Shown: positions 17,608 through 26,373, counted from the stretch's first letter. The stretch is 64,000 nucleotides of DNA from Carboxylicivirga litoralis (GCF_025499605.1 NZ_JAFMVC010000003.1:248001-312000); one strand, 5' to 3'. The notes: a model not told the origin generated them from the sequence alone. Program-made: numbers and translations.

Positions 17608-18432
17608 ATGATGCTAAAACTAACCACTTTACTAGACAATAAGCAACATAAAAAACAGCTACTTTGCGAACATGGTTTGTCGTTCTTGCTGCAAACAGAT
17701 AATCATACAATTCTTTTTGATACCGGGCAAACAGATAAGTTTATTGTTAATGCTCAAAAACTTGGCATTGATTTAGCTGAGGTAGACTATGTGGTACTAA
17801 GTCATGGGCATTATGATCATACTGGCGGTTTAATCGATTTTTTTGAATATAACTCAACAGCCAAAGTCATTATTCACAATAAGGCTTTCAAGCAACGCTT
17901 TTCTCGTTCATCAGCAATGATTAAAGAGAATGGTATTCGTTGGCGAGATCAATATGAAAAGTTTGCTTCCCGGTTTATTTTGTTGGATGAAGATTATCAA
18001 CTCACTGATGATATATGGATTTTAAGTGATATCAAACCCCAAGCAGATTTTGAAGTGGTGAACGAACGTTTGGTTGTTAAAGAGAACGAACAATTTATTC
18101 CGGATACTTTTACTGATGAGTTGATATTGGTTGCTAAAACCAACAATAAACCTGCTGTTTTATGTGGTTGTGCGCATACAGGTATTGTTAATATTTTGCA
18201 CCAGGTAAAAGAGCGGCTACAGTTTAGTTCGTTTTCAGTAGTGGCTGGTGGCTTGCACTTAAACGGAGCCAATGAGCAGCAAGTTGAACATGTCATTAGT
18301 GGTTTGTCGGCATTTGAAGTTGAGCAATGGGCTTTAAATCATTGTACCGGCGATTGTGCTTTTGAATTATTTGAAAAAGCATATTCTGAGAGAGTTACAT
18401 ATGCTGGAGCAGGATTGGTGTTAAGCATGTAG
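17608..18432 (+). CDS. Metallo-beta-lactamase fold hydrolase (COG1237-like)
   Basis: 274 aa. The zinc site LSHGHYDHTGG (H-x-H-x-D-H) is at about residues 70-80, with later ligands in CGCAHTG and VVAGGLHLNG. The pattern GCAHTGIVNIL is typical of the group annotated as 7,8-dihydropterin-6-methyl-4-aminobenzene-phosphate synthase-like. That name comes from archaeal proteins, and bacteria like this one do not make methanopterin, so the substrate here is unknown. No signal peptide, so cytoplasmic. ATG codons at 17608 and 17611 are both usable. It is divergent from priA and appears to be single. Confidence 0.82.
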   Translation: MMLKLTTLLDNKQHKKQLLCEHGLSFLLQTDNHTILFDTGQTDKFIVNAQKLGIDLAEVDYVVLSHGHYDHTGGLIDFFEYNSTAKVIIHNKAFKQRFSRSSAMIKENGIRWRDQYEKFASRFILLDEDYQLTDDIWILSDIKPQADFEVVNERLVVKENEQFIPDTFTDELILVAKTNNKPAVLCGCAHTGIVNILHQVKERLQFSSFSVVAGGLHLNGANEQQVEHVISGLSAFEVEQWALNHCTGDCAFELFEKAYSERVTYAGAGLVLSM

Positions 18433-18555
18433 GGGCTTCCATCACGAATTTTATATCATTGAGCAATAAATTAAACCTTTCTGTCAAAACTTCTTACACA
18501 AGTCAAATACTGTTAAATATATTTTACTTATCTTACTTGTAAAATACTTTTAACC

Positions 18556-20094
18556 ATGCTCGTAAAAACCTTTGGCTCTGCTGTTAGTGGCATAGATGCC
18601 TATACTATAACCATTGAAGTAAATATCTCAAAAGGTATTCGTTTTTATTTGGTTGGCTTGCCCGATAATGCCGTGAAAGAGAGTCAGCAACGCATAGAGT
18701 CGGCTTTAAAGGTGAGTAACTATAAATGGCCGGGGCATAAGATTGTTATCAATATGGCACCTGCTGATATACGCAAAGAAGGCGCTGCCTACGATTTACC
18801 TTTAGCCATTGGGATATTGGCTGCCTCTTCACAAATCGTTAATCATAAACTCAAGGATTACATCATTATGGGCGAATTATCGCTCGATGGCAGTCTGCAA
18901 GCTATCAAAGGCGTGCTGCCAATGGCATTGCGAGCCAAAGAAGAAGGTTTTAAGGGCTGTGTCTTACCACTTGAAAATGCCCGCGAAGCAGCTGTTGTGA
19001 AAGGGATTGATATTTTTGGCTTTGAAAACATCACGCAAGTCATTCGTTTTTTGGAAGATGATGATTCTTTTGAGCCGGTTAAAGTAGATACCGATCAGGA
19101 ATTTGAAAGAGGCATACAAGCCGTTGATTTTGATTTTTCGGAAGTAAAAGGACAGGAGAGTGTCAAGCGTTCGCTTGAGATTGCAGCCGCCGGTGGTCAC
19201 AACCTGATTATGATTGGCCCGCCCGGTGCAGGAAAATCGATGTTGGCCAAACGGCTGGCCAGTATACTACCTCCTTTAACACTGGATGAAGCCCTTGAAA
19301 CCACTAAGATTCATTCGGTAGCTGGTAAAACAGGAAACGAAACCGCCTTGATTACGCAACGTCCTTTCCGAAGTCCTCATCACACTATTAGCGATGTCGC
19401 CCTCGTTGGGGGTGGCTCTTTCCCGCAGCCAGGCGAAATATCATTGGCGCACAATGGGGTGTTGTTTCTGGATGAATTACCGGAGTTTAAACGAACTGTA
19501 TTAGAAGTGATGCGCCAGCCATTAGAAGATCGTCGTATCAGTATTTCGCGAGCTCGCTTTACCATCGATTATCCGGCCAGTTTTATGCTGGTATCGTCGA
19601 TGAATCCTTGTCCGTGTGGCTATTTTAATCATCCTGATAAGAAATGTGTGTGCAGCCCTGGTGTTGTGCAAAAATATTTAAGTAAGATATCGGGACCGTT
19701 ACTAGACCGCATCGATTTGCACATCGAAGTGGTGCCCGTACCCTTTAACAAACTGGCCGAGGCACCGCCTTCGGAGAATAGTATTTCGGTGAGAGAGCGG
19801 GTGATAAAAGCGCGTAAAACACAAAACCAGCGCTTTAATGGTGATGATAAAGTGCATTGCAATGCCCAAATGAGCAGTCGTTTGCTGGCCAAACATGCCA
19901 CACCCGATGAGGCTGGTATGAATATATTAAAGACAGCCATGGAGAAGCTGGATTTATCGGCCAGGGCCTACGACCGTATCCTGAAAGTATCGCGTACCAT
20001 TGCCGATTTGGAAGATTGTGAAACAGTTCAGGCACACCATGTAGCCGAAGCTGTTCAATACCGTAGTTTAGATAGAAGTAATTGGGGGGCGTAG
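18556..20094 (+). CDS. YifB/ComM family Mg-chelatase-like AAA+ ATPase
   Basis: 512 aa, a typical length. The N-terminal ChlI-type domain (about 1-160) contains LVGLPDNAVKES and APADIRKEGAAYDLPLAIG, a Lon-protease-like fold. The Mg-chelatase AAA+ module has Walker A (GPPGAGKSMLAKR) and Walker B (VLFLDELPEF). It is followed by SSMNPCPCGYF and a Cys cluster, then the C-terminal helical lid. ComM relatives act as hexameric helicases promoting branch migration in natural transformation. Whether this organism is transformable is not shown here. It stands alone, followed by a palindrome-rich spacer. Confidence 0.93.
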   Translation: MLVKTFGSAVSGIDAYTITIEVNISKGIRFYLVGLPDNAVKESQQRIESALKVSNYKWPGHKIVINMAPADIRKEGAAYDLPLAIGILAASSQIVNHKLKDYIIMGELSLDGSLQAIKGVLPMALRAKEEGFKGCVLPLENAREAAVVKGIDIFGFENITQVIRFLEDDDSFEPVKVDTDQEFERGIQAVDFDFSEVKGQESVKRSLEIAAAGGHNLIMIGPPGAGKSMLAKRLASILPPLTLDEALETTKIHSVAGKTGNETALITQRPFRSPHHTISDVALVGGGSFPQPGEISLAHNGVLFLDELPEFKRTVLEVMRQPLEDRRISISRARFTIDYPASFMLVSSMNPCPCGYFNHPDKKCVCSPGVVQKYLSKISGPLLDRIDLHIEVVPVPFNKLAEAPPSENSISVRERVIKARKTQNQRFNGDDKVHCNAQMSSRLLAKHATPDEAGMNILKTAMEKLDLSARAYDRILKVSRTIADLEDCETVQAHHVAEAVQYRSLDRSNWGA

Positions 20095-20142
20095 TCTTTA
20101 CCCAGACATCATGAACGAATAACTAATCGGGAATATTTGTGC

Positions 20143-20190
20143 AAAACGTCGGGACTATTTTTAAATGGCCTCGACGTTTTACCTTTTTCT
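20143..20190 (+). terminator. Probable terminator after the YifB gene
   Basis: A perfect 9-bp inverted repeat (20143-20151 with 20172-20180) has a 20-base loop and is followed by ACCTTTTTCTTAG. The large loop and modest T run make it only moderate. Confidence 0.5.
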
Positions 20191-20337
20191 TAGAGTCTGC
20201 GCTAGCGGGGTTTCTCTATATCATGTATGTTTTAATCACTGTCTTTAGAAAGTGGATAACTGTCTAATAATAAAAAAGAAAGGGTGATTTAATTAAGCCT
20301 TCGAAACGATTTTAAAAAACATAGGGAAGATTTTGCA

Positions 20338-20401
20338 AAAACGTCGTTACGTTTTACTAAAAACATGCTTACGTTTTTGTGAAAACATAAGCACGTTTTT
20401 T
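20338..20401. repeat. Cluster of AAAACGT/ACGTTTT palindromes
   Basis: Three units lie in a row. Unit 1 (20338-20355) is a perfect 7-bp stem, AAAACGT/ACGTTTT. Units 2 (20359-20378) and 3 (20382-20401) have the form AAAAC...GTTTT. Units 2 and 3 are also inverted copies of each other, forming one 19-bp stem with two mismatches on the plus strand that become G-U pairs in a minus-strand RNA. See the findings. Confidence 0.7.
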
Positions 20402-20441
20402 AAGCCTTATCGTTATGCCAAAGATATCAAACATATAATCC

Positions 20442-20449
20442 TATCTTTG
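20442..20449 (+). promoter_or_regulatory. ppa -7 element
   Basis: TATCTTTG matches TAnnTTTG. No good -33 TTTG is visible 19-21 bp upstream, so another factor may assist. Transcription near 20455 would leave a leader of about 105 bases to the ATG at 20560. Confidence 0.5.
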
Positions 20450-20559
20450 CTATAGTAAATGCTCAGGTTTATAGTTGCAACAATCATCGAAGTATGCTAA
20501 AACATTCTTTTACTTCGTGTTGTTGTATAACTAATCCAAAATCAACTAAAAAGGAACGT

Positions 20560-21234
20560 ATGACATCGAATAGCTTAATGGATCCTATCGGTCGCCTGAT
20601 GGGCCTAAGATATAAATCGCATCCCTGGCATGGGGTTGACATTGGCGACAAATGCCCGGAGATACTAACGTGTTTTATTGAGGTAGTACCAACGGATACC
20701 ATTAAATACGAAGTGGATAAAGAAAGCGGTTACCTGCGTATTGATCGTCCTCAGAAATACTCCAACGTGGTGCCGGCGCCTTATGGTTTTATTCCGCAAA
20801 CCTATTGCGGTAAGCTGGTTGGGAAATACTGTGCCGAAAAATCGGGTAAAAAAGACATAATTGGTGATGGCGACCCATTGGATATTCTGGTTCTGACCGA
20901 AAAGGATATTCCGCACGGCGATGTGTTGGCACAGGCTATTCCTATTGGCGGTTTCCGCATGTTGGATGGTAATCAGGCCGACGATAAAATTATATCGGTG
21001 CTGAAGAATGATGTGGTGTATGGCGAATACAAGGATATCAATGACATGCCAGAAATGGTGATTAAGCGATTAAAGCACTATTTTCTGACTTATAAAGATA
21101 TGCCGGGTTTAAGCAATGATTCGGAGATTACACACGTGTATGGTGCCGAAGAAGCCAAGGAAGTGATTAAACTGTCGATTAAAGATTACGAGAATCGTTT
21201 TGAGGGTTTGCGTAAAGCTTTATCGACTTACTAA
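20560..21234 (+). CDS. ppa: Inorganic pyrophosphatase (family I)
   Basis: Soluble Mg2+-dependent hydrolase that splits pyrophosphate made by biosynthesis. Starting at the ATG at 20560 (preceded by AAAAGGAACGT) it is 224 aa. The signature GDGDPLDILVLTE carries the metal-binding Asp residues. VPAPYGFIPQTYCG and the Lys-rich active-site strands also fit. An in-frame ATG 66 bases earlier would add 22 Cys- and Ser-rich residues that do not look like the family, so I prefer the later start. It may be longer than E. coli PPase (about 175 aa) because of C-terminal helices (EEAKEVIKLSIKDYENRFEG), a form seen in Bacteroidota and plants. Confidence 0.93.
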   Translation: MTSNSLMDPIGRLMGLRYKSHPWHGVDIGDKCPEILTCFIEVVPTDTIKYEVDKESGYLRIDRPQKYSNVVPAPYGFIPQTYCGKLVGKYCAEKSGKKDIIGDGDPLDILVLTEKDIPHGDVLAQAIPIGGFRMLDGNQADDKIISVLKNDVVYGEYKDINDMPEMVIKRLKHYFLTYKDMPGLSNDSEITHVYGAEEAKEVIKLSIKDYENRFEGLRKALSTY

Positions 21235-21247
21235 GCATATGCTGCTG

Positions 21248-21286
21248 AATCCCCCTCTCCCTTCGGGTTTCTCCCCCTAGGGAGAA
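21248..21286. repeat. CCCTCTCCCTTC-type dispersed repeat, copy 1
   Basis: A C-rich stretch (CCCCCTCTCCCTTCGGGTTT then CTCCCCCTAGGGAGAAT) closely matches 59884-59921 in this window. CTCCC and GGGAG can pair. It sits just after ppa and 50 bases before the convergent kinase gene end. Confidence 0.75.
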
Positions 21287-21334
21287 TGGTAAAGTGTCTG
21301 AATTTTTATTCGACTAATATTGAAAGTTTTTGGT

Positions 21335-22573
21335 CTAGAATTTTAGTTCAAAAATATGCTCACTACCCTCTTGCTGATAACTGATGGAGATGCCGGAAAT
21401 ATCGCAGATGCGTTTAACGATAGAAAGGCCAATGCCCAACGATTGCGGGTGTTGGCTGTTTTTTTGAAAGCGGCCAAAGAGTTTCTCAGGCTCGTATGTT
21501 ACTGCCAAACCACTGTTGCTGATTTTCAGTGAGTTGTTATCGATTAACACTTTGATGAAGCCATTCTTAATATTGTGTCGGATGGCATTTTTAAGCAGGT
21601 TAAGTATTAAGGTATGCGCCAGCGACATATTCATTGTTGAACTGAGCTGACTTCTTGAAATAATGTCAACTTTCAAATCTGCTTCATCAATGAGTGGTTC
21701 TAAATTCTCCAGCTGTTTGCGAATGAGTTCATTGAAGTTAACCATTTCGGCATCGGCAAAGACACGGTTATCCAGTTTGGCCAGAAATATTAAGGCCTGA
21801 TTGGTTTTCGACAGTCGATTGGTTGTTTCGATTAAGCCGGCAATGGTTTTAATCTGCTCTTCCGTTAAGTTATCGGCTTGTATCAGTTCATCCAGTTTGG
21901 CGTTGATGATGGCTAAAGGTGTCTGCAATTCATGCGATGTGTTGCCCGTGTATTCTTTCAGACGGATATAATCTTCCTTAATCTTTTTATCCATCGCATT
22001 AAATACCTCATTCAGCTGCTCAAACTCATCTATGTCTGAGGTCATCAGGTCTAAGCGATTGTCTTTGTTAACATCAAAGGCTTTTAGCTTGTTGATGGTG
22101 TCGTAAAAAACTGACAGCGAATATTTAGTGGAAGCACGGTTAACCAGGTATAGAATTAAAAAGAAAATAACCGGAAAAACCGTTAACATCAGTGTAAACT
22201 TCATCACCATTAAGTCCGACGGCGCCGTAGAACGTACGATAGTGTAGCGAATGGTTTGTTTATCAGTTGGTTTTAAATAGGTTAGTTTTCGATAAAACTC
22301 ATAGTTAGAAGTTGTTTTATCCTGGATAATGGTATCAGTAAAAGCATGCTGGGTTTTATTAATCTGAATCTGTAAAGTATCAATGCTGACATCGGCATAG
22401 GTAAGACATGAATTATTGTGATGATCAACCTGACTTTGTGCTTCTAACAGCTCGTTGTTAAACATTTTATTAACCGCAAAACGGATAAAATAATAACCGC
22501 CCAGACTTCCGATAAAAAAGAAGAAAATACTGGCTGAGATAAAATTAAGTCCGGTTTTGGTTAGTAATTTCAT
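21335..22573 (-). CDS. Sensor histidine kinase of the haem-cluster two-component system
   Basis: 412 aa, inner membrane. Two transmembrane segments (about 10-32 and 125-147) flank a periplasmic domain of roughly 90 residues with no recognised fold. A HAMP-like linker leads to the dimerisation helix with phospho-accepting His214 (SHELQTPLAI), the N box (LILNLLKNAIRHN) and the G box (GIGLSIVKR). The partner response regulator is directly upstream, 102 bases away. The signal is unknown. Its position at the end of the haem block suggests, but does not prove, a haem, iron or redox signal. The kinase is second in the transcript. Confidence 0.92.
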   Translation of the reverse strand: MKLLTKTGLNFISASIFFFFIGSLGGYYFIRFAVNKMFNNELLEAQSQVDHHNNSCLTYADVSIDTLQIQINKTQHAFTDTIIQDKTTSNYEFYRKLTYLKPTDKQTIRYTIVRSTAPSDLMVMKFTLMLTVFPVIFFLILYLVNRASTKYSLSVFYDTINKLKAFDVNKDNRLDLMTSDIDEFEQLNEVFNAMDKKIKEDYIRLKEYTGNTSHELQTPLAIINAKLDELIQADNLTEEQIKTIAGLIETTNRLSKTNQALIFLAKLDNRVFADAEMVNFNELIRKQLENLEPLIDEADLKVDIISRSQLSSTMNMSLAHTLILNLLKNAIRHNIKNGFIKVLIDNNSLKISNSGLAVTYEPEKLFGRFQKNSQHPQSLGIGLSIVKRICDISGISISYQQEGSEHIFELKF

Positions 22574-22625
22574 GTTTGTGTCTTCCGTTTTGTGTTCCCA
22601 GTTTGGATTTTCTGTTTTGAGTTTA

Positions 22626-22665
22626 TTAGTTCTAATGAACTAGCGACCTAATGCTCTAATACGCT
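22626..22665. repeat. Reiterated CTAATG/TAGCG words between regulator and kinase genes
   Basis: TTCTAATGAACTAGCG and CTAATGCTCTAATACGCTA are built from the words CTAAT and TAGCG/ACGCTA with an inverted arrangement. It resembles the other low-complexity spacers of this window. Confidence 0.45.
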
Positions 22666-22675
22666 ATTGAACCCA

Positions 22676-23350
22676 TTATGCATCCGTAAATTTATAGCCC
22701 ACACCATACACGTTTTTGATGTAATCGTTGCAGCCGGCTTTAATCAGTTTCTTGCGCAAGTTTTTGATGTGCGAATAAATTAAATCATCGGTAAAACCAT
22801 AGTCCATAAAGTCTTTCGACATGTGCTCGCCAATACCTGTTTTGGTTAGAACACGGTTTTTGTTAGCAATAAAATACACTAATAAGTCAAATTCTTTTTT
22901 AGTAAGGTCTAAAGGTGTATTGTTAATCTTCACCAGAAGTTCGCTTGGTGTTATTTCCAGCTCATTGAACACAATGTTCTCTTCTCCTTTAAAATGGACA
23001 CGGCGCACCAGCGATTTTAAGCGGGCATTCAACTCTGCCATTTGGAATGGCTTGGTCAGGTAATCATCAGCTCCAAGTTCCAGTCCTTCTATTTTGTTTT
23101 CTAAACTATCGCGCGCCGAAAGAATAATGACGCCTGTTTGCATGCCTTCGTTTTTTACCTTTTTAACGACTTCAAGACCATTGCCATCGGGCAGGTTGAG
23201 GTCGAGAATGATAATGTCGAAGAGGTTATCAACCAGGTAAAGTGCGGAAGCCAAATCGCCAGCCACCTCACACGTATGACCTTCAGAAATGATAAAATGC
23301 TGAACGCTTTGTGCCAGTTGAGGTTCGTCTTCTACAATTAGTATTTTCAT
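22676..23350 (-). CDS. Response regulator, OmpR/PhoB family
   Basis: 224 aa. The receiver domain has the acidic pair Glu7-Asp8, phospho-acceptor Asp50 (IIILDLNLPDG), and the conserved Thr/Ser and Lys switch residues (LSARD, LTKPF). The C-terminal winged helix-turn-helix ends YIKNVYGVGYKFTD, the OmpR hallmark. The kinase gene follows on the same strand. It is a DNA-binding transcription factor. A likely target is the adjacent haem genes, but no operator could be recognised. Confidence 0.94.
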   Translation of the reverse strand: MKILIVEDEPQLAQSVQHFIISEGHTCEVAGDLASALYLVDNLFDIIILDLNLPDGNGLEVVKKVKNEGMQTGVIILSARDSLENKIEGLELGADDYLTKPFQMAELNARLKSLVRRVHFKGEENIVFNELEITPSELLVKINNTPLDLTKKEFDLLVYFIANKNRVLTKTGIGEHMSKDFMDYGFTDDLIYSHIKNLRKKLIKAGCNDYIKNVYGVGYKFTDA

Positions 23351-23362
23351 TTTTTTAAGCTC

Positions 23363-23390
23363 GAAGACCGAAGACCGAAGTCCGAAGTCG
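23363..23390. repeat. Four tandem 7-mers (CGAAGAC x2, CGAAGTC x2)
   Basis: Exact heptamer repeats lie in the 51-base gap between the 4-TM gene end and the response regulator start. They are the low-complexity type seen in other spacers here. Confidence 0.85.
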
Positions 23391-23401
23391 GGATTCAGAA
23401 T

Positions 23402-23845
23402 CTAAATAGCATACCTGATAATGTTCATTGCCATTGAAATCATAATCATAGCGCACGCAATACCAAAATAAAGAAAATTCTTTTTAAAGATAAGCTTAGG
23501 TGTATGATTACTTTTGGCGAATATCCAACCAATATGACTAATAACTAAGGTAAACACCATCAGGATGAAGTGCTCAACCGCCCAGAATCGTCCTTTTACC
23601 ATTTGGTTTTGATACACGTTCATCTCTCCGCTGGCAAATTCAATCATATACATAACAAACAAAATGGTACCCAGAATAAATTGTAGATATAGCAACATGG
23701 TGGCTATAAATGGCAGTTGTACCTCCCACTTTGTCAACTTGAATTTACCCAATAAACCGCCAATAGCCCGAATAAGAATAATACCAGTGAGGATGCAGGC
23801 AACAACACTGGTTACTATGTGTAATATCAAAATCAGTTCTCTCAT
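23402..23845 (-). CDS. 4-TM membrane protein translationally coupled to hemG
   Basis: 147 aa, four predicted membrane helices (about 4-26, 43-67, 86-107, 121-143). His residues sit inside or at the ends of helices: His9 (ILILHIVTS), one in VEHFILM and one in SHIGWIF. Such a layout is compatible with haem binding, as in small cytochrome b or HemJ-like proteins, but I cannot assign a family. Its start overlaps the hemG stop by 4 bases, so it is translated with hemG and hemH. That placement suggests a role in the last steps of haem synthesis or in handing over electrons from protoporphyrinogen oxidation. This is inference. Confidence 0.8.
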   Translation of the reverse strand: MRELILILHIVTSVVACILTGIILIRAIGGLLGKFKLTKWEVQLPFIATMLLYLQFILGTILFVMYMIEFASGEMNVYQNQMVKGRFWAVEHFILMVFTLVISHIGWIFAKSNHTPKLIFKKNFLYFGIACAMIMISMAMNIIRYAI

Positions 23846-25212
23846 TCGATAATTTGCTTTGCAATTTCAGTTGCTTGCTTAATGCGATCGGCCATGCCAA
23901 TGCCATCGCGCAGGTTGCCGGCAACGATTAATCCAGGATATTGTTGTTGAACTTCGTCAATGGCTTTGTAGCGCTCACCTGTGTTGGCTCCATACTGAGG
24001 AATGGCGTATGAGTAACGCTTTATCTTCACCATGGATGGATTGAATTCAGGCACTTTCATCAGGGTGGTAAATTCTTTTTCTAAGACTTGCATCAGCACC
24101 TCGTCGTTTAAATCGCACAGTGCTTCGTTGCGGATACCTCCCATGAAAATGGTCAGCAAAGCACCGTCTTTAGGTGCACGGCCCTTAAAAAGTGATGACA
24201 TAAACAAGACACCCAATAAATCCCTCTTTTCCTTATGCGGAATGAGTCCGCCAAAACCATCTAATGGTCGGCCTTTCCATTTATCAAAACCCAAGGAAAC
24301 TTCGACGACTCTTGCATATTTAAGATTCGTCAGGTGATTCATTTGTGCTTGTTCAATAAAGGGCAATGTTTCTTCAAGGCCCACCGAGCCAAAGGTGGTT
24401 ACTACCTTTTCTGCTGTAATAACTTCTGTTTTTCCTTCTTTAGAATAGGATATTTTGAAGCCATTCTCCACTGCGTCAACACTTACATCGTTCGCGCCAA
24501 AATTGAAATTTTCTTCGCCAGAACTTTCCAACAGAGCCTTTGTCAAGCCGCTTAATCCACCTTCGATGGAAAAAACCGCGCGGTCGGTTCGCTTCTCCAG
24601 TTCTGTTTTGGGCTCTTTAGCTTTCTTGCGGGCACCACCAATAAAACTGCCATATTTTTGTTCCAGGTTATAGAGTTTAGGCAAAGCATAGCGCGTAACC
24701 AGTTGAGCGGGATCGCCGGCATAAATGCCGAGTATAAAAGGATCGATGGCATAATCTAAAAAGCTATACCCCATACGGCGCTTCACCAGTTCGGCTAATG
24801 TCTCATCCGGGTTGTCGCCTTTCTTTCGGAAGGGTTCGCCTAATATTCTGAATTTATCTTTTAATTTGAAAAGAGGTGTTGTGATGGCTGATATTGGACT
24901 GTGAGGCAATGCATTCCATTCACCATCTTTCAGCACATAACGAATCTTCACCAGGTCATTGCCTTTTTCCACTTTAATGGCATCGCCCAGTTCATCAAAC
25001 AAAGCGACTACTTCAGGATGTGAAATAACCCCGGAGTTGGGGCCAGATTCAAATACGAATCCATTTTCTGATTGTGTATGAACAACCCCTCCAGGGCGTT
25101 CCAGTTTCTCAATAACCCTAAAGCGAATGCCCTTTTTGTTGAGATGATGTGCCAGTGTTAAACCCGTTACACCAGCTCCTAATATAACAACCGGATAGTG
25201 TTCTTTATTCAT
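23842..25212 (-). CDS. hemG: Protoporphyrinogen oxidase (HemY/HemG, FAD type)
   Basis: Oxidises protoporphyrinogen IX to protoporphyrin IX, 456 aa. The N-terminal dinucleotide-binding motif VVILGAGVTGLTLAHHL binds FAD and is followed by the acidic residue of the second strand (RVIEKLERPGG). The C-terminus has the flavin-contact motif VAGNLRDGIGMADRIK. It is membrane-associated by analogy. It overlaps hemH by 8 bases and the downstream 4-TM gene by 4 bases, so the three form one tight operon. The enzyme passes electrons to oxygen in aerobes. In an anaerobe another acceptor would be needed. Confidence 0.94.
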   Translation of the reverse strand: MNKEHYPVVILGAGVTGLTLAHHLNKKGIRFRVIEKLERPGGVVHTQSENGFVFESGPNSGVISHPEVVALFDELGDAIKVEKGNDLVKIRYVLKDGEWNALPHSPISAITTPLFKLKDKFRILGEPFRKKGDNPDETLAELVKRRMGYSFLDYAIDPFILGIYAGDPAQLVTRYALPKLYNLEQKYGSFIGGARKKAKEPKTELEKRTDRAVFSIEGGLSGLTKALLESSGEENFNFGANDVSVDAVENGFKISYSKEGKTEVITAEKVVTTFGSVGLEETLPFIEQAQMNHLTNLKYARVVEVSLGFDKWKGRPLDGFGGLIPHKEKRDLLGVLFMSSLFKGRAPKDGALLTIFMGGIRNEALCDLNDEVLMQVLEKEFTTLMKVPEFNPSMVKIKRYSYAIPQYGANTGERYKAIDEVQQQYPGLIVAGNLRDGIGMADRIKQATEIAKQIIE

Positions 25213-26122
25213 TGACGACCCGTTTTAAAGTTTCGATAAATAATGGATGAGCCACCGGAATCTCTACCCTGGAAATGTGTTCGATGCGCATATCTTTTTT
25301 ATAGATGTCCACCAACTTTATATTGAGGTCATAGACTGTTTCGAGACATTCGGTGGTGAAGCTGACAGGAATAAGCACAACCTTCTTCTCACCTGAAGTG
25401 ACCAGTTCTTCCAGATGATCATCTGTGTCTGGTCCAACCCATTTTACCGGCCCCACGCGCGATTGGAAAGCGACTTCATAAGGGCGATTCATCAAATCGG
25501 CCAGTCTTTTAGCCATATGACGGACGGTATCGGGGTATTTGTCGCCCCGTTTAACTCCATACATAGGTATGGCATGGGCAGTAAACAGCAGAAGAGGGTT
25601 TTCCACACCTTCTTTCGCAATGTGTTCTTCAATTAGTGTTTTCCAGTATTCCAGAAAAGTTGGATGATTACTATAATCGCATATTTCGCGGTATGAGACC
25701 CCCAGCTTGTTTTTAACTGCTTTTTGTACATCGGAGAAAACCGATGTGGTTGTGGTATCGCTTGCCTGAGGGTACATGGTCAGGACATCAATTCGCTCAA
25801 TGCCATCGTTTATCATCTGCTGAACCACATCGCCAATAAAAGGAGGAGTATATGAATAGGCTGTGTAAACAGGTAGTTTGGAACTTTTAGCCAGTGCTTT
25901 ACCTGTTGCTTCGGTGTGCTTGATAATGGGTGTTCCTCCAATCAGCTGGTATTTTTCCCACGAAGCAGGATGACGTTTTTTAGCGATCATATTGGCCACA
26001 AACTGCCTTAAACCTGCTGGTAAAGGAAGTATGTATTTATCGCTAAACATATTTTTAAGAAACACACGCATTTCACTCAAGGACTGAGGTCCGCCCATAT
26101 TCACTAATAAAATCCCCTTCAT
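25205..26122 (-). CDS. hemH: Ferrochelatase
   Basis: Inserts Fe2+ into protoporphyrin IX, the last step to protohaem, 305 aa, slightly short but normal for bacteria. It opens MKGILLVNMGGPQS, the usual start. The catalytic His is in FTAHAIPMYG and the conserved Glu in SFTTECLETVYDL. Together with hemG it shows that the organism uses the protoporphyrin route, not the coproporphyrin route of Firmicutes. It is first in the hemH-hemG-4TM operon. No clear promoter was found in the spacer upstream. Confidence 0.96.
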   Translation of the reverse strand: MKGILLVNMGGPQSLSEMRVFLKNMFSDKYILPLPAGLRQFVANMIAKKRHPASWEKYQLIGGTPIIKHTEATGKALAKSSKLPVYTAYSYTPPFIGDVVQQMINDGIERIDVLTMYPQASDTTTTSVFSDVQKAVKNKLGVSYREICDYSNHPTFLEYWKTLIEEHIAKEGVENPLLLFTAHAIPMYGVKRGDKYPDTVRHMAKRLADLMNRPYEVAFQSRVGPVKWVGPDTDDHLEELVTSGEKKVVLIPVSFTTECLETVYDLNIKLVDIYKKDMRIEHISRVEIPVAHPLFIETLKRVVNE

Positions 26123-26289
26123 ATAAACTGTGCGAATTAGTTATTCTTTTCTATCAAAAGATGTAACACAATATAGGCAGAAAGGTTGAGAAAACCGCAA
26201 TAGAGGGCGACTTATAAGTATTTAATGTAACCCAGTTGCAGAGCTTGCAATATTGTTAAATTCTACTATGAACTGAACTTTATCAACCA

Positions 26290-26329
26290 AAAAAGAGATT
26301 AACAGGATGAAGTGTTAATCTCTCATTTT
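26290..26329 (-). terminator. Terminator of the OmpP1/FadL gene
   Basis: An 11-bp perfect stem (26294-26304 with 26313-26323) has an 8-base loop. On the minus strand TTTTTTGG follows. Confidence 0.88.
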
Positions 26330-26373
26330 TGTGTCAAATATTTACCCTAAGTAGTAATTATCAGTTTTTTTTC

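Larger units (their letters stand above)
20095..20559. other. Palindrome-rich spacer between the YifB gene and ppa
   Basis: About 465 bases to the chosen ppa start. It holds an AAAACGTCG/CGACGTTTT hairpin, three AAAAC...GTTTT palindromes at 20338-20401, and a -7 element for ppa. No gene is supported. The frame from 20494 to 20559 is an upstream extension of ppa that I do not accept. Confidence 0.6.

Noticed and set aside
20494-20559. Upstream ATG extending ppa by 22 residues
   Set aside because: The added residues (Ser/Cys-rich) do not resemble pyrophosphatase; the ATG at 20560 has a better upstream context.
23363-23390. CRISPR-like short repeats
   Set aside because: The repeats are contiguous heptamers without spacers; no cas genes are in the window.
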